Source of the DNA: Margaritispora aquatica
Taxonomy: Eukaryota; Ascomycota; Leotiomycetes; Helotiales; Discinellaceae
Assembly: GCA_007644065.1 (NCBI GenBank)
Contig: VJWN01000012.1
Span: 1,105,758-1,169,757, forward strand
Reading direction: 5' to 3'
DNA: 64,000 bases
Of the stretch, positions 1 to 9,483 are shown one piece after another. Below the pieces are notes generated by a model, which had not been told where the DNA came from, ran no database searches, and saw nothing but the letters and a program-made list of their open reading frames with translations. The position numbers and the translations under genes are program-made. Every line of letters starts with the position of its first letter. Position 1 is the first letter of the stretch.

Positions 1-2
1 AT

Positions 3-2321
3 ATGATGCCGCAAACAGTTATGGAGGATAAAGAGTGGCAATGTCCTAGATGCCTGAAGATGTGTTCTTGTGGTAAATGTAGGAAGACAGCTGGGCAATT
101 ACCCTACCAACCGAAAGGCACGCTTCTGGGGCATGACACAAGGAAGGTGGCAGATTATCGAAGTGTGGAGAGTCTTGTAGACTTCTCTAAAACGAACCTT
201 ACTTGGCTTCGTGACGAAGAAGATCAGAATCCCCATGAAACTGGTAGGATGAAGAGACTCAAGGAAAGAGCAGAAGCTAAGAAGGCTCGAGTCGACTTGG
301 CGGAAGATAATTATGTCCATGAGAATGGTATAGAAATTGAAGATCATTTTATCGGTTCGCAAGCGGAAGCACATGCTCGAGAAATGGCAGACATTGATCC
401 AGAACTACGAGGAACTTTGCCTTCGTCTGTGTCAGCAAATACTATCAGTCAGTATCGAAGCCCTTTTGCTGCAAAGCCTGCTGCCAATGAAACGGTCCCG
501 CCCGCGGCCAACGAAAATGGTGAAGATGGAAGTCATGGCTGGATGGACGGACACTTCGATCTTGATGACAATGATCCTTACAATAATTCTAACACAACCA
601 CTTACCCTACTCAGCTGTTAGCTCCCGTCGCTCCAATGATGGCTCATGAGCAAACATATCCTGAGCCATCTCACACAGGTACAACGCGGATGATGGGGAG
701 TGGCTATTTCCAGCAAGGTACCGGCGCTGATAGGATTCTCTATGATGTCAATGGATCGCGCGAGACGTCACCATATCAATTGTCCCTTTCGCAGAATCCA
801 AATCTAGCATTCTCAGACCTTGTAGATACTCAACTACAAGCGGAGCAGGCAAAAAAACGAAAACGTAATGGTGAAAACAGTGATGATGATGTCGAATTCT
901 TCACCTCTAAGAAACAGAAGCTGGAGGCTAAGAATTCACAAAGAGATGGGAATAGCTATAGAATGAGACCGGAGAAAGTCCCACCACGCCGTAGCGTCGG
1001 TAGGAAGTCTTATCTGGACCTGGGAGAAGAAGCAGTCCCAATTGAAGACGATGAAGGACCATCAATGCTGTCTCATGCAACCCATAAAGCCAAGCCAAGC
1101 CTTAGGGAAACCAATGGAGATGGTGCCAATTCTGATATGGATCTTGCCGCATTGGCCATGACCCGTCTGACCAAACCAAAGTCAGATAAACCTCCAGTTA
1201 AGAGAAAGAGTTTCCGGTCACGACAAGAGGTGTTGGCAGAGTCTCCGCATACTACTCGAAATACGATTAAAACACCAAGAAAATCTGCATGGCTTACTCG
1301 TAAAAATGTACAGGACTTGGGAGAAAGCTTTCCGGCCGAGTTACCAGAAAAGCGAAATAGACCACGCCGAAGCACTGGACCAGAGGATAACTCGAATTCC
1401 ACAACCCCTGTGATTCACATCTCTTCTGCCTCAGAGGACCATGACCACGGGGGTGTCAGAATCAACCAAGACTTGGACAGCGACGTGGACAGTCTTTTTG
1501 GCGAACCCATTGAGAAGAGCAAGAGCCCCGAAAACAGTAACGACATTACATGCCAGCCTTCTGAAGTCGATTCTATTGTTGAAACTTCAGTGGTCAACAC
1601 GCACCCTGTCAACGAGGACATACCACAAGTGCAGATAGTTCTCAAACCAATGCAAGACCTTGCACCTCTGATGGTCATAGAAACAAGCGAAGAAGAAGCA
1701 GCGAAGCCTGCTCCTAAACGCAGAGGTAGACCACCAAAGAAACAGATAGCACCAGCTTCAGTCGGTTCCAGCTCTGATTCGCCCACTGCATCGACCATTG
1801 CGCCAGTCAAAAAGATGATGTCCCTCAAGGAGAAGCTTGCACTGAAAGGCAAATCTGCCAAGATTGTCGCTTCCAAAACTACATTCTCCCCAGGTCCTTC
1901 AAGTGTCAGCGTTGTCACAGTGCCAAAATCGATTTTGAGGAAGCCTTCTGCTGCCAGTCCCTCGACCTGGAACACGGTGAATGCCCGACCCAAGACACAC
2001 TTCGCTTCAGACTCTGAGCCATCTTGCAATCCCGACCCGATGGGCCAATCAAGCAACAAAAATGTACCATTTCAAGGCCGAGCCGAGTCACCTGAAAGAA
2101 AGGGACCGACAGTCGTACGGCTCTTGAGTCCAAGCCCCGAGTCCGAGGAGTTCTCGCATCACCAATCGGAAGAATCAGATGCTGATGATTCGTCTTCAGA
2201 CGACGATGACTACGCTGGGATCCCGGCCGTTCGTGTTATAGCACCGCAACCAGCTAATCGAGGCCGTGGGGTCTCATTAAGAGGACCGGTACGAGGGCGG
2301 GGACGGCCACGCATGAGTTAA
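3..2321 (+). CDS. zf-4CXXC_R1 (CDCA7-type) zinc-finger, AT-hook nuclear protein, 5' truncated by the window
   Basis: Only the C-terminal part is in the window. The first residues carry the end of a zf-4CXXC_R1 domain (WQCPRC, then CSCGKCRK and a downstream Gly/Pro), the cysteine-rich DNA-binding fold of the CDCA7/R1 family. The rest is long, polar and probably disordered, with acidic runs, basic KKRK-like patches, an AT-hook core (RRGRPPKK, roughly residue 570) and a basic Arg/Gly tail ending GRGRPR. A nuclear, DNA-binding chromatin role is inferred. The bases CAAACAG before position 18 look like an intron acceptor, so the apparent ATG at 3 is probably intronic and the real exon may start near 18. 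It converges on HAS1. The zinc-finger call is fairly secure; the function is not. Confidence 0.75.
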   Translation: MMPQTVMEDKEWQCPRCLKMCSCGKCRKTAGQLPYQPKGTLLGHDTRKVADYRSVESLVDFSKTNLTWLRDEEDQNPHETGRMKRLKERAEAKKARVDLAEDNYVHENGIEIEDHFIGSQAEAHAREMADIDPELRGTLPSSVSANTISQYRSPFAAKPAANETVPPAANENGEDGSHGWMDGHFDLDDNDPYNNSNTTTYPTQLLAPVAPMMAHEQTYPEPSHTGTTRMMGSGYFQQGTGADRILYDVNGSRETSPYQLSLSQNPNLAFSDLVDTQLQAEQAKKRKRNGENSDDDVEFFTSKKQKLEAKNSQRDGNSYRMRPEKVPPRRSVGRKSYLDLGEEAVPIEDDEGPSMLSHATHKAKPSLRETNGDGANSDMDLAALAMTRLTKPKSDKPPVKRKSFRSRQEVLAESPHTTRNTIKTPRKSAWLTRKNVQDLGESFPAELPEKRNRPRRSTGPEDNSNSTTPVIHISSASEDHDHGGVRINQDLDSDVDSLFGEPIEKSKSPENSNDITCQPSEVDSIVETSVVNTHPVNEDIPQVQIVLKPMQDLAPLMVIETSEEEAAKPAPKRRGRPPKKQIAPASVGSSSDSPTASTIAPVKKMMSLKEKLALKGKSAKIVASKTTFSPGPSSVSVVTVPKSILRKPSAASPSTWNTVNARPKTHFASDSEPSCNPDPMGQSSNKNVPFQGRAESPERKGPTVVRLLSPSPESEEFSHHQSEESDADDSSSDDDDYAGIPAVRVIAPQPANRGRGVSLRGPVRGRGRPRMS

Positions 2322-2924
2322 ACTTGATTTGTATTACTAGGTATGACTTGAGACTGAGGCTAGCTTGGGAATACTTGTAAGGATTTGTAATGGTCTATAA
2401 CCACTGTTCTAAACACAATGCGAGATTCATACTTTGCTTTCGATAGACGTTAGTTGAACCTTCGCTAAAGTGAAATACCAATGAGCAAACCGTGCTGATT
2501 TATTATGATTCCCTATTGAGTGAGAAGCAATAAGCGAATATAATAGAGAAGAATTTGTTTTGTCCTGTTTCATTTTCAATAATGACGCAAAATGATTCCT
2601 GTGTACTCAATCCATTTCGAAGGCTTACCTGCGTACATGCCTTCACATGCAATCTACGGCTGAAAATCTGAAGAGCGTAATTTAATTGGCATAGGGCACA
2701 GCTGATTCCATACAGGCCGGACGAGTCAGACATTTCTCCCACTACCCATGGGCGAGGAGGTTTGCCAACAGATCACAAAGTTATAATACGTTTCTTTTAC
2801 CTACTATACGCCTAGTAACTCCTGATAAGAAGCGCCGGCAATGCTTCAAAACAAGGTATCAATCAACCCACGGCACTTCGTCATCTTTCATCAATTCACC
2901 GCCCACCAACCCGTAATACACAAT
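2322..2924. other. convergent 3' intergenic region
   Basis: This lies between the stop codons of the zinc-finger gene and HAS1 and should hold both 3' UTRs. The short reading frames here have no recognisable domain. I see no RNA gene or repeat. Confidence 0.5.
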
Positions 2925-4706
2925 CTACGTGCCTCTCTTCTTAAAGCTCTTGCCCTGCACTGGTTGGCTTCCATACGCCCTTCTCCCCTGTGTTTTCTTG
3001 TCTCTACTCATGCTCGCACCCAAGGTCAAATCCACTCTCGGTGGCGCATTGAACCCGAATCCCTTCGCAACCTTCACCAAATCCAACTTGTGCACATCAA
3101 AAATCGTCCGTAAGCTGTGGCTCGCGTATGCCTGGAGATACGAGCGATATCCATCTTTGGCACTTTTGTTCAAGTAGTAGTTCTGCGCGATGAGCTTCTC
3201 GAGCTGCGACTGCACGTTCACGATCTTCTTGGCGGGGAAATCGAACTCGACGACAGGGACACGGGCGGTCTTGAGGTGGGCGAGGAAACCGACCTCCGAT
3301 GGCTGAAGGAACATCAGAGAGCGTCCTTTACCGTTGGAACCACGGGCTGTTCGACCGACGCGGTGGATGTAGTCTCGTGGATCATCAGGAGGGTCGAATT
3401 GCACGATCCAGTCTACGTCTGGGATCTGGAGACTCGGTTAGAATAAAGATGAGTGTGAGGAGGGAGAAAAACTTACGTCGAGACCTCTCGCAGCGACGTC
3501 CGTGCAAATGAGAGTTCCTTGCTTGGCATTACAGAATTCGAAGAACGTATTTGTTCTCTTCTGTTGCTTCTGCTTTCCATGTAGGTCAAGGACAGGTAAA
3601 TCGATATAATTTAGAAGCTCGGCGTGATATTTCACACAAGCACAACTAGAGAAGAAAACGATGATCTTCTTCTTCAAGTTGCGCTTAAGGAAAGAGAAAA
3701 GCAGCAAGAATCGCTTGTCTGAGTCGCACACTACATATCCTTGTTCCAGACCTTCAACTGTGCTGTGCTCTTTCGCGTTGTCGACATTAATGTACAAAGG
3801 TCCTGGTCGCAGTGAAATTCTGGCTAAGTCCTCGACCTTGGTCGTTTGTGTAGCCGAAAAAAGCATGGTCTGTCGCTCATCCTTGGGCAGAATTTTGACA
3901 ATTTGTCGCATTTCATCCTCGAAACCAATTTCCAAAATTCGATCCGCCTCGTCAATGACCAATGCCTTGAGATTCTTGAAGACAAAGCCCTGGGTATTCT
4001 GTAAATGATCCAAAAGTCGTCCAGGTGTTGCGATGAGCAGATTGACTCCCTTGGCCAACTTTTCTGCCTCAGCTTTTCGGTTTGCCCCTCCAATAACGAT
4101 TCCGTATGTTTGCGAATGGTGTCCCATGAGTTCCCTTGCAACTCCAAAGATTTGAAGAGCCAATTCTCTTGTGGGCGACACGACGATAACTCCAGTTCCG
4201 TTCCGGGGTTTGAATTTGAGTGAGCTCAGCATTTCAATAGCTGGAATCAAAAATGCGATTGTCTTTCCAGAACCAGTCTTTGCTGCTCCCAACACATCTC
4301 GACCGGCTAGCAAAGGAGGAATAGCTCTCTGTTGGATTTCGGTCATCTTCTCAAACTTCATCTCTTCAATTGCTCGCATGGTCTTTGGATTCAAGGATAA
4401 CTCAGAGAACTTTTCGGCATGCGCGCCTGTGCTAGGCAATGCCAAAGTATTGCTTGACAGAGGTTCCTCTGCCAAATCTCCGTCTTCTTTGTCTTCATCC
4501 TCAGCTTCGACCTCATCTCCGGAGTCTGCATTATTCTCGGTCTCGATTTCGAGCTCTTCGGTGGGTAAAGCGGGTTCTTCTTCATCCTCGAAAGTCTCCT
4601 GCTCGTCCTCATCCTCAGAAACGTGGACCTTTTTTGCAGGCTTCTCCGCCTTGGAGCCCCCGTGCTTTCTCTTGCGCTTCTTGCTTGCCAAATCTGCGGA
4701 ATCCAT
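2925..4706 (-). CDS. HAS1: ATP-dependent RNA helicase HAS1 (DEAD-box, ribosome biogenesis)
   Basis: This nucleolar DEAD-box helicase acts in 18S rRNA maturation and 60S biogenesis. There are two exons, with one intron at 3426-3476 (GTAAGT..CAG). The splice restores [14 protein letters not shown], a hallmark of Has1. The product is 576 aa. An acidic and basic N-terminal extension (about residues 1-95) precedes the helicase core: motif [11 protein letters not shown] (140-149), [20 protein letters not shown], then HRVGRTAR in the second exon. The C-terminus is basic (KSFKKRGT). The start is the ATG at 4706, opening an [10 protein letters not shown] sequence typical of nucleolar proteins. Length and motifs match the family. 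Nothing looks degraded. Confidence 0.95.
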
Positions 4707-6261
4707 TTCGTAGTTGTAATTGGGGTGTTGGTGGTGGAGGAGAATTGGGGATGGCAGAATAAATGTACCACAAGCGCAGAAATTTTGGATCTCGATAAGA
4801 ATTTGCTCTTGTTATCGTAGATCACATGACACAGACCTACAAGGATACTTTATTTGCCGTTGACATCGTCGTTTCCATCCCGTATAACTCTGTAAAAGTA
4901 ATTATCTAACGCTTTAATTTACCAGCACCATATAACAATTTACTTTCCAATTGTTCTCTCATTTATTCCTTAGTTTCCTTCAACTTTCATGGTGTCTCTC
5001 AAGTCGAGTTATTACACATGTCTTTCTCTCTCCAGATTTGAGCTGTACTGTACATGACAAAACTTGGAGTACAAATTTCATTCTCGAGCATATTGCGTTG
5101 CCTTATGTCTCGATAACAAACATTTTCTTGTCAATAAAATCACCAATTAAAGTGTGTTTGACTAGCTTTAGTATTTTGCTGAGGCAGTGAAGGTTTGAGG
5201 ATTACTGAACAATTGTTTTAGCCGAACACCTTGATGGTAGGACAAATTCGTTTATTAAAAGTGAGGTGCCCTCCTTTCCATCATCAGTTCCAATTCAGTT
5301 CAAATAATCACAATCCGTATGTTTACTCTGGTTACTTTTGGGCCTAAAATCTATATGGTCATACTGTTGTCCCGTTGACATACATTCTTCCCCACGATAC
5401 CATGATCAAACATCAATCGTCAGCAATATTGGACGTTCGGTTCGTGCACACCTGCTGCAGAAAAACAGCATGATATCAGTTCCAACATCTCACCGGCTTT
5501 CGGTTAGCGACATCTATATTGTAAGAAGTTTTGTTAGATAAGATCAAAACATGTCAAATGTATTTGCGAAGTTTCGATCTCCTACCTTGCATACAGCCAG
5601 AACATGCCACAATTTCCATGGAATTCTTCCTGCACGGAAACTCCGACAGCTGCTTTATTAGGCGGGCCAATATAAATCAATTGCAGCTTACATGTTGCAT
5701 ATTGATTCCGAGGTAACTGGAAGGCATCCAGGGAAATCAGAGTATTTGTCATTCTCTTCCATTTGTCCACTCGGATCCTTCTCGGGATTGAAACTCGCTA
5801 TGTTCAGCGGTGCTTCTAGATAGAAGCCGATTTGTGCTTTACCTTTCAAGCAATATTATTGGGCATCTCGGATTTCAGTTGTTGGATGGTTGGACTTCGA
5901 CATCAAGAAGTGCGGGAGCATCTCTGTGCGTGGTCCACTCCCAGGCACCAAACCAACACCGTTTAGGATGTCCCAGATCCACATGTCAAATAATCACACT
6001 AGTTTGGAATATCCCAGGTTCATTCCATTCAGTGCTAAGGCTCTCAAGGGACAACGATCCGTTTCCTCCATGATTGACAACATGGACGGGCTAGATGTCC
6101 CTCATTTTAGTCTATGACTGACGTAGCTCGGATACCCCTCCCTTCGACCTAAGGGAAATCTTATATATAACACGCTGGAGGGCTGTCTATGAAACATCTG
6201 TTCAAACTCAGCTTCTCAATCACTACTTTATCAGATTTCCTCAAGGTCTCAATTCACCGAA
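4707..6261. other. intergenic region between HAS1 and the GFA-family gene
   Basis: This holds the HAS1 upstream region and the promoter of the gene at 6262. Between about 5580 and 6080 the minus strand has several overlapping open stretches with plausible splice signals, but I could not assemble a consistent gene. Otherwise it is AT-rich and without recognisable features. Confidence 0.4.
6135..6170 (+). promoter_or_regulatory. core promoter of the GFA-family gene
   Basis: A TATATATAA box at 6162-6170 lies about 92 bases before the ATG at 6262. A CCCCT element (6135-6139), the yeast stress-response core, sits just upstream. The TATA call is by position and sequence; the stress element is only a short match. 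Confidence 0.5.
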
Positions 6262-6771
6262 ATGTCCGCGCTCAACGGAAAATGCCACTGTGGCCAAATC
6301 GAGTGGGAGGTTAAGTTGGAGGACAAGAAGCACATTCTCTGGTAAGCTCTCTTGTACCACAAAGAGCCTATATTGTGCTAAGTGTTCAGCCATTGCGATA
6401 CCTGCAAGGTTCTCTCTGGAGGAACCCATACCTTGAACCAGATTGTCCCAAAAGACAACATTCAGATCACTAAGGGCAAGCTGAACACCTACACATACTA
6501 CGGCGATTCTGGTAGGTGCTCAAACTTCCAGCAAGTTATACTTCGATCACTGACGTCATGTCAAGGCAAGGCTGTGAACTGCTATTACTGCCCAAACTGC
6601 ACTACACATGTGTATCACCATCAGACCGTGATGGGTGACAAGGTCGTTGTCCGCACGATTCTCCTCGATGGAGGCAAGTCCTTCGAGCCAGGTGCTGAGA
6701 TATACGGCAAAGTTCGCTTGCCATGGGAGAAAGAGGTTGCTGAGACATTCGAGACACTTCCTCCTATGTGA
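6262..6771 (+). CDS. GFA/CENP-V family zinc-binding protein (S-hydroxymethyl-glutathione synthase-like)
   Basis: The 135-residue product is made of three exons with introns at 6342-6389 and 6512-6565. It holds the full set of GFA-fold zinc ligands: GKCHCG near the start (C8, C10), CHCDTC at 27-32 (formed across the first splice junction) and CPNC in the last exon. Family members bind zinc and some promote glutathione-formaldehyde adduct formation, but most fungal paralogues have no assigned substrate. The protein is cytosolic by lack of signal or membrane segments. The second intron ends in AAG, is 54 bases long and has no in-frame stop. The gene converges on ERV25. Confidence 0.88.
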
Positions 6772-7552
6772 GAAGGCTACTTTGGAACTATCAGTCTAAG
6801 CAAAGTTCTTCAAATACTAGATGACTCGCTTTCAGCTCCAGTTTAATGCTGGGATGGTAGCTTTCTTGTTGTATATAAAGTAAAATTACTTAGCGATATT
6901 TATCCTTGAACAACCCTTCGATGAATAGATCTAAGTAAGATACTATTTTTGGAGTTGTTAAGCGAAAAAGGATTATGATAGTGAACCCACGAATAACTTA
7001 CACCCAGAGGTTGCTTTCTGATCACTTCCCATGAAACATCCAATAATAAACTTTGGGTGGTTTAGTCCTTGACCAATGAAAGGAAAATTAGGACATTTGT
7101 TTTCGTTCTGTCAAAGATATTGCCACGATACTGTACTGACACACCAACAATTTGCAAGTAAAATTCATGTTGTGGGTAATGCTTGGTTCACAAGGGCTCA
7201 GAGATTTTCCAGATGGAATGATATTCATCATCATGGTCCCTTTGATGCGGGTGAGGGGAGCTCGAAATGATAGAAGGAGGAAGGGTTGATAATGGGAATA
7301 TTTCGATTTTCGGGCAAGATTCCTTCATCTACGCCTCTCTCTATCTGATCACCTCATGGGATCTTGATAATTCATCACACCGCTTGACTCCTGTCTGATA
7401 CTGTCTCAGATCAACAATATCGAAATCACTCGTTTGTAAACCCCCACCGTCGTCGTTGATGTGGCATTATATTCCTAATCCTTACAGCCGCTATAGACAC
7501 AACGCCATCCCTTAGTACTCCTTGCATCGGGTAGAAATCATCTATGGTGGGT
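6772..7552. other. convergent 3' intergenic region
   Basis: This lies between the stop codons of the GFA-family gene and ERV25. Only short frames without recognisable motifs are present. Confidence 0.45.
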
Positions 7553-8373
7553 TTAAATGAGATGCTTTGACCTATGTTGTGTTAGCACCACTCCTCTGAT
7601 CTTCAATATCAAAATAACATACCTGAAGTACGCCCTCAGGTAAATGACCTGCCATGCTCCCAATGTAACCAACATTCCCATAGTCGCAAATGCGAACCAC
7701 TTCACACGGTTGTTTGTGCTCTCATTGGTATCTCTCAACTTCTGCTCACGGGTTCGGAGGTAGTCCATCTCGGTGACTATCTCAGCTACCATCTCCTCAA
7801 TCCGCCTCAACTCGGTCTCCACTGGCTTCAACTTCTCAGTTGCTTGAACGGCAGACCAATCCTTAGCATCGGCACCAATGTCGATGTCAAGTTCAATGTG
7901 GCGGAAAGGGTTGGTGACACCTTTGCCTGAGGAAACTGTTAGTATACCAAATAATTCTAAAGCAAGCCAGAACACCTACTGCCAGAAAATGTATTCTCGA
8001 AGCACACATCAAATGATGCATCAGCGTGAGATGTGAATGCCATTCTCTGCTCGCCAGCTACATCCTTTGGCCGACCATACTCATTTCCAACTGCGTCCTT
8101 GATCTAGATCATTCGATTAGTCCTCCATTATGATGCCCGAAAGGGTATTGCCCAACCCACATGCATATTGATAACCATCCCATCGCCCTTATATCCATCT
8201 ACCGTAGCCGTAACTACGACTAATGTGTCCTTTGCAACGAAATTCCGGATGCATCGTGTAGCTTTTGGATCTCCTCGAGCGAAGGCCTCGATGTCGAATT
8301 TGAGCGCCTGTACTGCTGCAAACAAAAATGCAAAGATGCATAGCGTGCGCAGAAATAACTGTGAAAGTGCCAT
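7553..8373 (-). CDS. ERV25: p24-family cargo receptor, ERV25-like (emp24/gp25L)
   Basis: This type I membrane protein of COPII/COPI vesicles selects cargo between ER and Golgi. There are four exons with introns at 7572-7622, 7927-7979 and 8104-8160, giving 219 aa. It has an N-terminal signal peptide ending near AVQA, a GOLD domain with paired cysteines, a coiled-coil region rich in Glu and Arg, one membrane span near the C-terminus and a short tail YFRSKHLI created by the last splice. That tail is typical of Erv25 and carries aromatic and dileucine-like sorting signals. The ATG at 8373 is chosen because the signal peptide follows at once. The gene is divergent from U1-C, with 232 bases between start codons, so the promoters are probably shared. 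Confidence 0.93.
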
Positions 8374-8605
8374 CCTGCTGAACTGATGTGCGAATTGTAG
8401 TGCCAATTCCTAGAACAGCTATCGCGTTAAGGGGAACTTTTTGGGAACCGTGGCACTTCCAAGTCAACCGACAGGGGTCTTTCAATATCACGTGCTGCAG
8501 ATCGCGACGATCAAAGCAACCTCGCATTGCATTATTGTCACTTTTGCTTTAAGATCATACAGCTCACGAATGATCCTCTCCTTGTTCAATTAAAGATCCG
8601 CCAAC

Positions 8606-9483
8606 ATGCCTAAGTGTAAGCTACAGCTCTGCGAAACAATAAGATGCAAATACTAACATGCTTGATAGTCTTCTGTAAGTCGCCTGCAACGCGAAACATT
8701 ATCAGATTGCGCCTGCATGAATGGCTCGACAAAGCATCAGCTAATATCTCTAGGCGACTACTGCGATGTTTACCTTACTCATGACTCTATGAGCGTACGA
8801 AAAGCTCATAACAGCGGAAGAAACCATCTGCGAAATGTTGTGGATTACTACCAGCGTTGGTAAAATCAACTCTACCTTACTGAAGGGATGCTAACTACAG
8901 ATAGAAATCGGACACGAAAAGGCTCAGTCTGTCATCGATTCAATTACATCTTCCTATGCTGCTGAAGGCCAGTCATCTTCGAATCCTATGCTGGGGCAGA
9001 ATCCAGGTGTCAATCCCCCACCACCATTTGCGTTTCCAGGAGGTTTGTCCCTCAAAACCCAGTTGAAATCTGCGAGCTCTAATGATTTAATAGGAGTTCC
9101 ACCACCACCATTTGGTATGCCAGGGATGCCCGGGATGATTCCAGTACGTACCATATATCATAAAGCTTGGGCCGGCTGCATTGAAAATACAACCCTTGGA
9201 GCACAATTGTTTCATAAAGTGATGCTAACACAAATCACAGCCACCAGGTGGTCGTGGGATGCCTATGTTCCCTCCTATGCCTGGTATGCCACCGATGCCT
9301 GGAATGCCACCGATGGCCGGTATGCCAAATATGCCCTTCCCACCTCCAGGTGGACTACCACCAAACTTCCAATTCCCCCCTCCAAATGGCTTTCAGCCTC
9401 CTCCGGGATTTCCGCCAATGCCTATGCCGGGTATGCCTATGCCAGGTCAACAACAGGGTCCTCCAAGTGGCGATCGGCGATAG
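8606..9483 (+). CDS. YHC1: U1 small nuclear ribonucleoprotein C (U1-C)
   Basis: U1-C stabilises pairing between U1 snRNA and the 5' splice site. Six exons were built: 8606-8615, 8669-8674, 8754-8855, 8905-9042, 9094-9143 and 9241-9483 (182 aa). The spliced N-terminus reads MPKFFCDYCDVYL, which is near invariant in the family. The matrin-type zinc finger has C6, C9, H24 and H30. The helix that follows ends VDYYQQIGHEKAQ, and the rest is a Pro/Met/Gly-rich tail (PPMPGMP repeats) ending GDRR. The second exon is only six bases and is needed to encode the conserved FF before Cys6. Intron 3 has a weak GTTGGT donor. The gene is divergent from ERV25. Confidence 0.95.
8669..8674 (+). other. 6-nt microexon of U1-C
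   Basis: The bases TCTTCT lie between a TAG acceptor (with TACTAAC upstream) and a GTAAGT donor. They supply two bases of Phe4, all of Phe5 and the first base of Cys6. Without this exon the frame survives but both phenylalanines are lost. Confidence 0.85.

Noticed and set aside
1415..2059. 214-codon minus-strand frame
   Set aside because: It is antisense to the Ser/Pro-rich coding sequence of the zinc-finger protein; its composition mirrors that gene and no domain is seen.
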